A stretch of 64,000 nt of DNA, taken from positions 124,001-188,000 of the forward strand of contig NZ_JANLNV010000082.1 in the NCBI RefSeq assembly GCF_025465935.1, given 5' to 3'. The position numbers and the translations under genes were made by a program. Origin of the DNA: Pseudomonas sp. 7P_10.2_Bac1. Its GTDB lineage: Bacteria > Pseudomonadota > Gammaproteobacteria > Pseudomonadales > Pseudomonadaceae. Within the stretch, counting starts at the first letter, position 1, and every line of letters begins with the position of its first letter. The notes under the pieces were generated by a model, which was not told where the DNA came from, did no database searches, and was given only the letters and a program-made list of their open reading frames with translations. Of the stretch, positions 41,608 through 50,666 are shown one piece after another.

Positions 41608-42609
41608 ATGCGTTTTCATCAATTTTTAGCTGTGGGCTGTTTGTCTTTTTTCAGCCTGGCGAGTCATGCCGAAATTCTGACGGGGCTGTATCAAGTGCGT
41701 GAGCCGGTGAGCAGCCAGTCTGCGGACGAGCGCGCGCAAGCCACGCAAAAAGCCCTGGAAACCATGGTGCTGCGCCTGACGGGTGATGCCAAGGCGGTCC
41801 AGAGCCCGGCGCTGGAGGCGATTCGCAAAGACCCTCAGCAGATCATCAGCCAATACGGCTATGACGCCGGCCCGCCTGAATCCCTGCAAGTGGACTTTGA
41901 CCCGGTGAGCACTGATCGCGCCTTGCGCCAGGCCGGTTTGTCGCTGTGGGGGACTAACCGTCCGGCGTTGCTGGGCTGGTGGTTGAACGATGCGGTTGAC
42001 GGCTCCAGCCTGGTCGGTGACGGTCAAGCGGCTGCCGAGCCCTTGCGCCGCGCTGCACAACACCGCGGGCTACCGCTGCGTTTGCCGCTGGCTGACTTGA
42101 GCGAGCAGTTGGTCGGCACCGCTGAAAATCTGGAAGGTTCCAACCCGGCGCCACTCAAGGATGCCTCCGAGCGTTATGGTGCAGACGCGCTGCTGGCGGT
42201 GCATGCCCACGAAGACAGTGGTCAATGGCAGGCCAAGTGGCGCTTGTGGATCGGTGATCAGCAAGAGCAAGGCACCGCCACTGGCGCCGATCAGGCGGCC
42301 CTGGCAGACGATGTGCTCCTGCAGGTCAGCCAACGGCTGGCGCCGCGCTATGCCGTCAAGCCGGGTGTTTCAACGGATCAGTTGCTTGAAGTGCAGGGTA
42401 TGACCCTGGAGCGCTATGCTCAGTTGAGCCGGTTGCTTGAGCCTTTTGGCGGTCAACTGGTGAGCGTGGAAGGCGATCATATCGTTTACAAGGTCAATGG
42501 CAGTGCAGATCAACTGCGTTCGCAGTTGGCGCTGGCGCAGATGCATGAAGTACCTGCGGACCAGGCTGCTGGTGCATCTCAGGGTTCGCAATTGCGTTTT
42601 AGCTGGTAG
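41608..42609 (+). CDS. DUF2066 exported protein
   Basis: A 333-residue protein starting at ATG 41608 with a signal peptide (FHQFLAVGCLSFFSLASHA). Then comes the DUF2066 body (EILTGLYQVREPVSSQSADERAQ..., LRRAAQHRGLPLRLPLADL, ...LEPFGGQLVSVEGD). The family is located between purM and perM in most pseudomonads. The function is unknown. The next gene starts 33 bp after. Confidence 0.85.
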   Translation: MRFHQFLAVGCLSFFSLASHAEILTGLYQVREPVSSQSADERAQATQKALETMVLRLTGDAKAVQSPALEAIRKDPQQIISQYGYDAGPPESLQVDFDPVSTDRALRQAGLSLWGTNRPALLGWWLNDAVDGSSLVGDGQAAAEPLRRAAQHRGLPLRLPLADLSEQLVGTAENLEGSNPAPLKDASERYGADALLAVHAHEDSGQWQAKWRLWIGDQQEQGTATGADQAALADDVLLQVSQRLAPRYAVKPGVSTDQLLEVQGMTLERYAQLSRLLEPFGGQLVSVEGDHIVYKVNGSADQLRSQLALAQMHEVPADQAAGASQGSQLRFSW

Positions 42610-42642
42610 GTTTTTCTCTTCTATATATAAGGACACGTATTT

Positions 42643-43716
42643 ATGAAGGGTTCGCGACTGTGGGTATGGTTGGGGGTAGCGTTGGCGGCAGCGCTATTTG
42701 TGTACTTCTTGCACCCGATACTGACGCCTTTTCTGATCGCGATGCTCCTCGCCTATATGTTCGACCCGGTGGTTGACCGGCTGGAGAGGGTAGGGCTTTC
42801 AAGAACCTGGGGCACGATCACGGTGTTCGCCCTGTTCACCGTCATCCTTGTCACCTTGATGGTGGTGCTGGTGCCGATGCTGGCCAAACAGTTGATGAAG
42901 CTCTATCAACTGGCGCCGCAAGTTCTGGACTGGCTGCAGAACACGGCCTTGCCTTGGGTGCAGACCAAGTTCGGGCTGGGTGACAACTTCTGGAACTTCG
43001 ACAAGATCAAGGCGACGATTACCGCACACATGGGCCAGGCGGGTGATATCGCCGGTGTGGTGTTGTCGCGGGCGACGGCGTCGAGCCTCGCGCTGGTCGG
43101 TCTATTGGTCAATCTGGTACTGATTCCAGTGGTGGCTTTCTACTTGCTGCGTGACTGGGATGTGTTGCTGGCCAAGATTCGCGGGCTGCTGCCGCGTGAT
43201 CGCGAAAAGCAGATCGTGTCGTTGGCCACCGAGTGTCACGACGTTCTGGGGGCCTTCGTGCGCGGGCAATTGCTGGTGATGCTGGCCTTGGGCGTGATCT
43301 ATTCCGCCGGCCTGATGTTGTTGGGCCTAGAGCTGGGGCTGTTGATCGGCTTGCTCGCCGGCCTGGCGTCCATCGTGCCGTACATGGGCTTTATCACCGG
43401 CATTGGTGCGGCATTGATTGCAGGGTTGTTCCAGTTTGGCGGTGACTTGTACCCGATGCTGGGGATTGTCGCGGTGTTCATGGTCGGCCAGGCGCTGGAA
43501 GGCATGGTGCTGACCCCCTTGCTGGTGGGTGATCGTATCGGCCTGCACCCGGTGGCAGTGATCTTTGCGATTCTTGCGGGCGGTGAGCTGTTCGGCTTCA
43601 CCGGGGTGCTGCTGGCCTTGCCGGTGGCGGCGGTGATCATGGTGCTGGTGCGCCATGTGCACGATTTGTACAAAGGCTCCAAGGCCTATAAGGGAGATGC
43701 GGAGCCGGAGTTGTAG
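42643..43716 (+). CDS. AI-2E family transporter (PerM-like)
   Basis: A 357-residue integral membrane protein with the PerM/AI-2E exporter layout: paired helices at the N-terminus (VYFLHPILTPFLIAMLLAYMFDPVVDRLE), a long amphipathic middle, and a C-terminal helix bundle with GLLAGLASIVPYMGFITGIG and HPVAVIFAILAGGELFGFTG. Substrate unknown. It is ended by a strong terminator. Confidence 0.85.
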   Translation: MKGSRLWVWLGVALAAALFVYFLHPILTPFLIAMLLAYMFDPVVDRLERVGLSRTWGTITVFALFTVILVTLMVVLVPMLAKQLMKLYQLAPQVLDWLQNTALPWVQTKFGLGDNFWNFDKIKATITAHMGQAGDIAGVVLSRATASSLALVGLLVNLVLIPVVAFYLLRDWDVLLAKIRGLLPRDREKQIVSLATECHDVLGAFVRGQLLVMLALGVIYSAGLMLLGLELGLLIGLLAGLASIVPYMGFITGIGAALIAGLFQFGGDLYPMLGIVAVFMVGQALEGMVLTPLLVGDRIGLHPVAVIFAILAGGELFGFTGVLLALPVAAVIMVLVRHVHDLYKGSKAYKGDAEPEL

Positions 43717-43731
43717 CGTGATCAACGTTTG

Positions 43732-43773
43732 AAAAAGAGGCCGGTTCATGTGGCGATGAACCGGCCTCTTTTT
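43732..43773 (+). terminator. Rho-independent terminator after perM
   Basis: AAAAAGAGGCCGGTTCAT-gtggcg-ATGAACCGGCCTCTTTTT, an 18-bp perfect stem. Confidence 0.9.
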
Positions 43774-43932
43774 ATTCTCGCCCTGTCAAAAAACTCCATT
43801 CAATCCAATGTGTTAACGCAAACCTTTGATTTTGCTCGTGGTCTGTTACATTGTGCGCCCGGCTACACGGGTATAAACTTTGCAAACTTTACACAGAGGC
43901 CACTAACGGTTCGTTTGAACTGTTCAGTCAGC

Positions 43933-44637
43933 ATGAAACCGATTCAGCTGCCCCTAGGTGTGCGTCTGCGAGATGACGCTACCTTCATCAATTACTATCC
44001 AGGCGCCAATGCCGCTGCACTCGGCTACGTCGAACGTCTGTGCGAAGCCGACGCCGGCTGGACAGAAAGTCTGATTTATCTGTGGGGCAAGCATGGGGTA
44101 GGGCGTACGCATTTGCTGCAGGCAGCGTGCTTGCGTTTTGAACAGCTGGGTGAGCCGGCCGTGTATTTGCCGCTTGCCGAGTTGCTGGATCGCGGTATCG
44201 AGATTCTCGACAACCTCGAGCAATACGAGTTGGTGTGCCTTGATGACCTTCAGGCGGTGGCCGGGCGTGCTGATTGGGAAGAAGCACTGTTCCATCTGTT
44301 CAATCGTCTGCGCGACAGCGGCCGTCGTTTATTGATTGCCGCGTCGGCTTCGCCGCGTGAGTTGCCGATCAAACTGGCTGACCTCAAATCGCGCCTTACC
44401 CTGGCGCTGATTTTTCAAATGCGCCCTTTGTCCGATGAGGACAAGTTGCGTGCCTTGCAATTGCGCGCGTCGCGTCGTGGCCTGCACCTGACCGATGAAG
44501 TCGGGCATTTCATCCTTACGCGTGGTACGCGCAGCATGAGCGCGTTGTTCGAGCTGCTCGAGCGCCTCGATCAGGCGTCCTTGCAAGCGCAACGCAAGCT
44601 CACCATCCCCTTTTTGAAAGAAACCCTTGGCTGGTAA
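43933..44637 (+). CDS. hda: Hda, DnaA inactivator
   Basis: A 234-residue AAA+ protein homologous to DnaA domain III, starting MKPIQLPLGVRLRDDATF. The QLPLGVRL segment carries the clamp-binding motif (QL-L), followed by the Walker A-like GKHGVGRTHLLQA and Walker B-like LVCLDDLQAV and the sensor segment LKSRLTLALIF. With the sliding clamp it stimulates ATP hydrolysis on DnaA to limit re-initiation. The start ATG 43933 gives the conserved N-terminus. Confidence 0.92.
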   Translation: MKPIQLPLGVRLRDDATFINYYPGANAAALGYVERLCEADAGWTESLIYLWGKHGVGRTHLLQAACLRFEQLGEPAVYLPLAELLDRGIEILDNLEQYELVCLDDLQAVAGRADWEEALFHLFNRLRDSGRRLLIAASASPRELPIKLADLKSRLTLALIFQMRPLSDEDKLRALQLRASRRGLHLTDEVGHFILTRGTRSMSALFELLERLDQASLQAQRKLTIPFLKETLGW

Positions 44638-44847
44638 GCAGCCCGTTCCTGCTGCGTTTTAATACCGTTCAGGCGCCAGGGAACCTGCGTGCCAGACGTT
44701 GTCGACGCAAATTCAAAGCTCAGGGGTGTAAAACCTTAGATGTCACGTGAAATCGACTGAGTCACATTTAATTCGATTGAATTTGCAAATGAGGATCATA
44801 GAAGGCATAGTCTCCGCTACTTTTTCCTACAAGCCACGGTCGTGCCC

Positions 44848-45471
44848 ATGCTAAAGCGCTTCGCACCCCTCGTGCCTCTCGCACTCGTTACCCTGCTGTT
44901 CGGCTGCGCTGCTCACTCGCCAGTGTCCCAGCAAGTTGTCGACTCACAGGTTCAAAAGTCATCTTCGTCCCAGTCTTCCGCTCTTTATCAGGAAGAAATG
45001 GCGACTGAAAAAGAACTGGCTCAATTCTCTGAAAACAGCAAGCCTTACGAACTGCCAGCTTTGGCTGACAGCATTCTTGAGCGCGGAATGTCCTTGATTG
45101 GTACCCGTTACCGTTTTGGCGGCACTTCTGAGGCTGGGTTCGATTGCAGTGGCTTTATCGGCTATCTGTTCAAAGAGGAAGCGGGCATGCAACTGCCGCG
45201 CTCCACACGTGAAATGATCAACGTAAATGCACCGTTGGTCGCACGAAACAACCTCAAACCGGGTGATTTGCTGTTCTTCAGCACCAATGGTCGCGGGCGC
45301 GTCAGCCACGCGGGCATTTACCTGGGCGATGACCAGTTTATTCACTCCAGCAGCCGCCGCAGCGGTGGTGTGCGGATTGATAGCCTGGGTGATACCTACT
45401 GGAACAAGACCTTTATTGAAGCCAAGCGTGCCTTGGCGATGGCGCCGACTAGCGTAGTGGCCCGTAAGTAA
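44848..45471 (+). CDS. NlpC/P60 lipoprotein hydrolase (first of two)
   Basis: A 207-residue lipoprotein: lipobox LLFGC (Cys20), a serine-rich linker, then an NlpC/P60 peptidase domain with catalytic Cys100 in FDCSGFIGYLF, His in VSHAGIYLGD and a third polar residue near FIHSSSRRSG. It is expected to cut cell-wall peptides at the outer membrane. GTG 44842 is an alternative start. Paralogous to the next gene. Confidence 0.88.
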   Translation: MLKRFAPLVPLALVTLLFGCAAHSPVSQQVVDSQVQKSSSSQSSALYQEEMATEKELAQFSENSKPYELPALADSILERGMSLIGTRYRFGGTSEAGFDCSGFIGYLFKEEAGMQLPRSTREMINVNAPLVARNNLKPGDLLFFSTNGRGRVSHAGIYLGDDQFIHSSSRRSGGVRIDSLGDTYWNKTFIEAKRALAMAPTSVVARK

Positions 45472-45616
45472 AGTTAAAGTCTTACTTGAAGTTTGGCTTC
45501 TAAGAGCTAGAATTCAGTCGCAATGTTAAATTCCTGAAGCCGCGAAGGTGCTCCCTGTCGCGGCTTCGGGTTTTCGCGGCCCAGTAGCCGTATCCAGAAT
45601 CAGGAACATTCTGTTT

Positions 45617-46156
45617 ATGTCGACCATGGCCCGCGTTGCCCTGATTACGTTAGCCGCCTTGCTCAGTGCTTGCGCCAACCGCCCGGCGCCAGTCCCGGTA
45701 GAGGTCAAGCCTCCGGTTGTGGCAGCTCCAGTCGATGATGGTTCGCCTTTGGCGGCAGACGTCTTGTTCCGCGCCCTTGGGCTGGTGGGTACGCCTTATC
45801 GCTGGGGTGGCAATACGCCGGATTCGGGTTTTGATTGCAGCGGTTTGATCAAATACGTCTACAACGACGTGGCGGGTATTTCATTGCCGCGCACCACGCG
45901 CGAAATGATTGTGATGAGGGGCCAGAGTGTCGGCAAGGATCAACTGCAAACCGGCGATCTGCTGTTCTTCGCAACCGGTGGCGGCACTCAGGTGAGCCAT
46001 GCAGGTATCTATGTGGGTGAAGGTCGCTTCGTCCATGCGCCGGCCACAGGCGGTACGGTCAAGCTGGACAGCCTCAGCAAAGCCTACTGGCAAAAAGCTT
46101 ATTTGAACGCCAAGCGCGTACTGCCGACCGAGCAGCACCTGGCGCGTTTGCCTTAA
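45617..46156 (+). CDS. NlpC/P60 lipoprotein hydrolase (second of two)
   Basis: A 179-residue lipoprotein with lipobox LLSAC (Cys19), a proline-rich spacer (RPAPVPVEVKPPVVAAP), and an NlpC/P60 domain with Cys74 in FDCSGLIKYVY and His in VSHAGIYVGE. It is clearly related to the preceding gene, which lies 145 bp upstream, and pairs with it as tandem copies. ATG 45626 is a possible later start. Confidence 0.87.
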   Translation: MSTMARVALITLAALLSACANRPAPVPVEVKPPVVAAPVDDGSPLAADVLFRALGLVGTPYRWGGNTPDSGFDCSGLIKYVYNDVAGISLPRTTREMIVMRGQSVGKDQLQTGDLLFFATGGGTQVSHAGIYVGEGRFVHAPATGGTVKLDSLSKAYWQKAYLNAKRVLPTEQHLARLP

Positions 46157-46172
46157 TAACCCTGCGCCAAAA

Positions 46173-46319
46173 GCCCCCTCACCCCAGCCCTCTCCCGAAG
46201 GAGAGGGAGCTTTATCGCGGTGTTTTCTGGATTTGATGCAGTCCTGGCAGGGCGCTACACATCTCAAGCATTCCCCAATCAGTTCCCTCTCCCTCCGGGA
46301 GAGGGTTAGGGTGAGGGCG
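46173..46319. repeat. Inverted pair of palindromic repeat units
   Basis: Two copies of the GCCCCCTCACCCCAGCCC/CTCTCC unit in opposite orientation (46173-46210 and 46281-46319), separated by about 70 bp. The same unit is at 12581. Confidence 0.75.
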
Positions 46320-46334
46320 TTCAGATTTTGAGCT

Positions 46335-47639
46335 TCATTTGCCCGACACCCGCCACACTTTGTTGCCGACGTCATCGGCTACCAGTAAATCCCCCTGTTT
46401 ATCGATAACCACTCCCACCGGCCGGCCCATGGCCTTTTCGTCGGGGCTGAGAAAACCGGTCAATACATCAATTGGCATGCCGTGAGGCTTGCCATCGGCA
46501 AACGGTACGAAAACCACTTTATAACCACTGTGCGGTTTGCGGTTCCAGGAGCCGTGTTGGCCAATGAAGACGCCTTCGGTGAAGTTGGGCAGTTTGCTGT
46601 TTTGAGCAAAGCTCAAACCCAACGAGGCGGTGTGCGGGCCGACCGCGTAGTCCGGGGCAATGGCCTTGGCCACCAGTTCGGGGTTTTGCGGGTTGACCCG
46701 CGCGTCGATGTGCTGGCCATAGTAGCTGTACGGCCAGCCATAAAAGCCGCCGTCCTGTACCGAGGTGATGTAGTCAGGTACCAGATCGCTGCCGATTTCG
46801 TCACGCTCGTTCACGGCTGTCCACAATTTGCCGGTCTTCGGTTCCCAGTCCATGCCATTAGGGTTGCGCAGCCCGGAGGCAAATATGCGGTGGCTGCCAG
46901 TGGCAGGGTCGACTTCCCAGATCGCCGCGCGACCTTCTTCCTTGTCGAGGCCGTTCTCACCGACGTTACTGTTCGATCCCACGCTCACATAGAGTTTTTT
47001 ACCGTCAGGGCTGGCGATGACGTTTTTGGTCCAGTGATGGTTCAGACCGCTTGGCAAGTCAATGATCTTGGTTGGCTGTGCGCTGATTGACTGGTCACCC
47101 GTTTGGTAAGGAAAGCGCAGGAGTTTGTCGGCATCCGCGACGTACAGGTCATTGCCCACCAAGGTCATGCCAAAGGGCGAGTTCAGGTTCTCAAGGAACA
47201 CCGTACGGGTTTCGGCCTTGCCGTCATGGTCTGCGTCGCGCAACAAGGTGATCCGATTGGCGCTCGGGACGCCCGCTCCGGCGCGCCCCATGACCTTGCC
47301 CGCAATCCATTCACGAATGCCCTGGCTGCCTTCCGGCTTGGCCGGTGCATTGCTTTCGGCCACCAATACATCGCCATTGGGCAACACATACAACCAGCGC
47401 GGGTGATCAAGCCCTTCGGCAAACGCCTGCACCTGCAGACCTTGTGCGGCAACCGGCGTGGCGCCTTCTGCCCAGCCCACCGCCGGGGCGATATTGACCG
47501 TGGGGATCAGTGTCTTGTTAGGCGCAGGCAACTTGGGCGAGGGGCCGGTGCCGTCCGCGACGTTCAAGGTCGAACTTTCACCGCAGGCAGCCAACCCTGC
47601 CGCTAAAACGATGACAACAGCGTGCTGGCGTTTGAGCAT
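46335..47639 (-). CDS. PQQ-type sugar dehydrogenase-like lipoprotein (sorbosone dehydrogenase family)
   Basis: A 434-residue lipoprotein (lipobox LAAC near residue 19) with the beta-propeller sequence of the soluble glucose/sorbosone dehydrogenase family: LDHPRWLYVLPNGDVLVAESN, LNSPFGMTLVGNDLYVADAD, NHHWTKNVIASPDGKKLYVSVGSNSNVGENG and FASGLRNPNGMDWEP. Cofactor and substrate cannot be read from the sequence. It begins at ATG 47639 with a GGAG about eight bases upstream, and stands alone, divergent from the cobalamin riboswitch. Confidence 0.85.
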   Translation of the reverse strand: MLKRQHAVVIVLAAGLAACGESSTLNVADGTGPSPKLPAPNKTLIPTVNIAPAVGWAEGATPVAAQGLQVQAFAEGLDHPRWLYVLPNGDVLVAESNAPAKPEGSQGIREWIAGKVMGRAGAGVPSANRITLLRDADHDGKAETRTVFLENLNSPFGMTLVGNDLYVADADKLLRFPYQTGDQSISAQPTKIIDLPSGLNHHWTKNVIASPDGKKLYVSVGSNSNVGENGLDKEEGRAAIWEVDPATGSHRIFASGLRNPNGMDWEPKTGKLWTAVNERDEIGSDLVPDYITSVQDGGFYGWPYSYYGQHIDARVNPQNPELVAKAIAPDYAVGPHTASLGLSFAQNSKLPNFTEGVFIGQHGSWNRKPHSGYKVVFVPFADGKPHGMPIDVLTGFLSPDEKAMGRPVGVVIDKQGDLLVADDVGNKVWRVSGK

Positions 47640-47767
47640 GTGGATCTCCATGAAAAAAAGGCGTGTCAGTCATAGAGAAGCGTAGTTGCCCAAAGGTTCA
47701 GGTCGATGCCAACGCCCAGCACCTTTAATTGACGCTCCACCCCCAACCCTCTAACCTTCGCGGCTTG

Positions 47768-47985
47768 TTTCAGGTGCTCTGCAACCCAGGGTTGGCAGAG
47801 TGAAACAGGGAAGCCGGTGAGGGCGCGTTGTACCCACGCAACCGCTTTGATCCCGGCGCTGCCCCCGCAACGGTAAATGAGTAGACATCACGCTCAATGC
47901 CACTGTGTTTAAAGCACGGGAAGGCGCGTGGCCAGGCGCTGCCCAGCATAAGGAGCGCGCCACTCATGAGTCCGGAGACCGGCCT
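47768..47985 (+). promoter_or_regulatory. Cobalamin (AdoCbl) riboswitch
   Basis: The leader of cobO carries the conserved riboswitch elements: a long stem near the start, the core GCTGCCCCCGCAACGGTAA, the GCCACTG segment, and the closing AGTCCGGAGACCGGCCTG. It ends about 100 bp before the cobO start codon, in position to control the whole cob operon; high B12 would lower expression. Confidence 0.92.
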
Positions 47986-48083
47986 GATCCATCCAGCACC
48001 CTTGCGGCGGGCGAAGGTGTGTCGATTTTCAATGAATTCCCCCGCCTCCCGTTTGCATTTTTTAGCCCCAACGGAGAGCTGCC

Positions 48084-48695
48084 ATGAACGAATCCCCGGA
48101 ACGCGACGAACGCCATCTGGCACGTATGCAACGCAAAAAAGCGATTATGGACGAACGCATTGCCAGCGCTCCCAATGAGTGCGGCCTGCTGCTGGTGTTG
48201 ACCGGCAACGGCAAAGGCAAGAGCAGTTCGGCTTTCGGCATGTTGGCCCGGGCCATGGGCCACGGCATGCAGTGCGGCGTGGTGCAGTTCATCAAGGGGC
48301 GTAACAGCACCGGCGAAGAGATCTTTTTCCGTCGCTTCCCTGAACAAGTGCGCTATCACGTGATGGGCGAAGGCTTTACCTGGGAAACTCAGGACCGTCA
48401 GCGTGATATCGCTGCCGCCCAAGCCGCCTGGGAAGTGTCCCGCGAGATGCTGCGCGACCCGGCCATCGGCCTGGTGGTGCTGGATGAATTGAACATTGCG
48501 CTCAAGCACGGCTACCTCGACCTGGAGCAAGTGCTGAGCGACCTGCAAGCCCGTCCGCCGATGCAGCATGTGCTGGTCACCGGGCGCGGCGCTAAACCTG
48601 AACTGATTGACCTGGCCGATACCGTGACTGAAATGGGCGTGATCAAACATGCCTTCCAGGCCGGTATCAAAGCCCAGAAAGGCATTGAATTGTGA
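48084..48695 (+). CDS. cobO: CobO (CobA), cob(I)yrinic acid a,c-diamide adenosyltransferase
   Basis: A 203-residue enzyme transferring the adenosyl group of ATP to the corrin cobalt. It has the P-loop-like GNGKGKSSSAFGMLARAMGHG, VVQFIKGR, and the motif VVLDELNIALKHGY. An N-terminal charged stretch (ERDERHLARMQRKK) is typical. It is the first gene of the cob operon behind the B12 riboswitch. Confidence 0.95.
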   Translation: MNESPERDERHLARMQRKKAIMDERIASAPNECGLLLVLTGNGKGKSSSAFGMLARAMGHGMQCGVVQFIKGRNSTGEEIFFRRFPEQVRYHVMGEGFTWETQDRQRDIAAAQAAWEVSREMLRDPAIGLVVLDELNIALKHGYLDLEQVLSDLQARPPMQHVLVTGRGAKPELIDLADTVTEMGVIKHAFQAGIKAQKGIEL

Positions 48696-48705
48696 GTGTT
48701 CAAGC

Positions 48706-50019
48706 ATGAGAGAGTCGCGTCATTGCCCGGCGGTATTGATCGCCGCGCCGGCTTCCGGCCAGGGCAAGACCACCGTTACCGCAGCCCTGGCCCGATTGCA
48801 CCGCAATCAGGGCCGCAGAGTGCGGGTGTTTAAATGTGGCCCCGATTTTCTCGACCCCATGATCCTCGAGCGTGCCAGCGGCGCGCCGGTGTATCAGGTC
48901 GATTTATGGATGGTCGGCGCCGAGGAAAGCCGTCGCCTGTTGTGGGAAGCGGCCGGTGAATCGGACCTGATCCTGATCGAAGGCGTCATGGGCCTGTTCG
49001 ACGGCACGCCGTCCAGCGCCGATCTGGCGCGTCATTTCGGTGTGCCGGTGTTGGGCGTGATTGATGGCACGGCCATGGCCCAGACCTTTGGCGCCCTGGC
49101 TCTGGGGCTGGCGCGCTATCAGCCGGATCTACCGTTCGCCGGGGTGCTGGCCAATCGGGTCGGTACCGTACGCCACGCGCAGTTGCTTGAAGGTAGCCTG
49201 ACCGAAGGCCTGCGCTGGTATGGCGCGTTGTCCCGTGAAACCGGGATTGAGCTGCCAAGCCGCCATTTGGGGCTGGTGCAGGCCAGCGAGTTGAACGACC
49301 TTGATGTGCGTCTGGATGCGGCCGCCAATGCGTTGGCCAGCACCTGTGAGGTAGCGCTGCCACCGGCGGTGGAGTTTGCGGCACCTGAGCGTGTGACGGT
49401 CCAACCCTGGTTGGCCGGTGTGCGGATTGCCGTCGCCCGGGATGAAGCCTTCGCTTTCACCTATGGTGCGAGTCTGGCGCTGCTGCGTGAAATGGGCGCC
49501 GAACTGGTGTACTTCTCACCCATTCGCGACACGCACCTGCCTGAAGCGGACAGCTTGTATTTGCCGGGCGGTTATCCGGAGTTACATCACCAGGCGTTGG
49601 CCCGCAACACCGTGATGCTAGACGCGATTCGTGCGCACCATCACGCGGGTAAACCGTTGCTGGCCGAGTGTGGTGGCATGCTGTATCTGCTTGATGCCTT
49701 GACTGACGTTGACGGCCAGCGCGAAGAGCTGGTCGGCTTGCTCAAGGGCGAGGCGACCATGCAAAAGCGCCTGGCGGCCCTGGCATTGCAGGCCGTCGAG
49801 ATGCCCGAAGGCCTGCTGCGTGGCCACACCTATCATCATTCGTTGACCAGTACTGAGCTTGAACCTATCGCGAGGGGGGGGAGCCCCAATGGTGGGCGCG
49901 GGGCTGAAGCGGTGTATCGCGAAGGGCGCATGACGGCGTCTTATGTGCACTTTTACTTTCCGTCCAATCCCCAGGCCATTGCCGCGTTGTTTGCGCCGTG
50001 TGCCGTGAAGGTGCCATGA
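48706..50019 (+). CDS. cobB: CobB, cobyrinate a,c-diamide synthase
   Basis: A 437-residue amidotransferase: an N-terminal ATP-binding domain (APASGQGKTTVTAAL, CGPDFLDPM, EGVMGLFDGTPSSADLA) and a C-terminal class-I glutaminase-like domain with the Cys in LLAECGGMLYLLD and the HSLTST and YVHFYFPSNP segments. It amidates corrin side chains a and c. A short run of G's near 49875 encodes ARGGSPNGGRG and does not break the frame. It overlaps bluB by four bases. Confidence 0.93.
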   Translation: MRESRHCPAVLIAAPASGQGKTTVTAALARLHRNQGRRVRVFKCGPDFLDPMILERASGAPVYQVDLWMVGAEESRRLLWEAAGESDLILIEGVMGLFDGTPSSADLARHFGVPVLGVIDGTAMAQTFGALALGLARYQPDLPFAGVLANRVGTVRHAQLLEGSLTEGLRWYGALSRETGIELPSRHLGLVQASELNDLDVRLDAAANALASTCEVALPPAVEFAAPERVTVQPWLAGVRIAVARDEAFAFTYGASLALLREMGAELVYFSPIRDTHLPEADSLYLPGGYPELHHQALARNTVMLDAIRAHHHAGKPLLAECGGMLYLLDALTDVDGQREELVGLLKGEATMQKRLAALALQAVEMPEGLLRGHTYHHSLTSTELEPIARGGSPNGGRGAEAVYREGRMTASYVHFYFPSNPQAIAALFAPCAVKVP

Positions 50020-50666
50020 GCGACAACGCATTTAGTCCTGAAGAAAAGGCTGCTGTTTACCGCGCCATTGCTGAGCGCCGCGATATGCGGCACTTCTGCG
50101 GCGGTGAGGTGGCGCCGCAGTTGTTGGCGCGCTTGCTGGAAGCTGCGCATCAGGCGCCGAGCGTGGGCCTGATGCAGCCGTGGCGGTTTATCCGCATCAC
50201 CGACCGAGCGCTGCGCGGGCAGATTCAAACCGTGGTTGAGGCCGAACGAGTGCGCACCGCTCACGCATTGGGCGAGCGTTCGGACGAGTTCATGACGCTC
50301 AAGGTCGAAGGCATCAACGACTGCGCCGAAGTGCTGGTGGCAGCGTTGATGGACGACCGCGAAAAACACATTTTTGGTCGTCGGACATTGCCGGAAATGG
50401 ACATGGCGTCGCTGTCCTGCGCGATTCAAAACCTGTGGTTGGCGGCGCGGGTCGAAGGCCTGGGCATGGGCTGGGTGTCATTGTTCGAGCCACAGGCGCT
50501 GGCCGATCTGCTAGGCCTGCCCGCGGGTGCCAAACCACTGGCGGTGTTGTGTCTGGGGCCGGTCGAGCAGTTTTATCCGGCTCCGATGCTGGTGCTGGAA
50601 GGGTGGGCGCAGGCGCGTCCGCTGAATGAATTGGTGTACGAGAATTATTGGGGAGTGAAGCCATGA
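50016..50666 (+). CDS. bluB: BluB, 5,6-dimethylbenzimidazole synthase
   Basis: A 216-residue nitroreductase-fold enzyme that breaks down FMNH2 to make the lower ligand 5,6-dimethylbenzimidazole. Visible motifs are RRDMRHFCGG, LLEAAHQAPSVGLMQPWRFI, ...LSCAIQNLWLAARVEGLGMGWVSLF and GLPAGAKPLAVLCLG. The start is ATG 50016 overlapping the cobB stop; the cobD start overlaps its own stop. The presence of BluB implies that oxygen is available for ligand synthesis. Confidence 0.94.
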   Translation: MSDNAFSPEEKAAVYRAIAERRDMRHFCGGEVAPQLLARLLEAAHQAPSVGLMQPWRFIRITDRALRGQIQTVVEAERVRTAHALGERSDEFMTLKVEGINDCAEVLVAALMDDREKHIFGRRTLPEMDMASLSCAIQNLWLAARVEGLGMGWVSLFEPQALADLLGLPAGAKPLAVLCLGPVEQFYPAPMLVLEGWAQARPLNELVYENYWGVKP

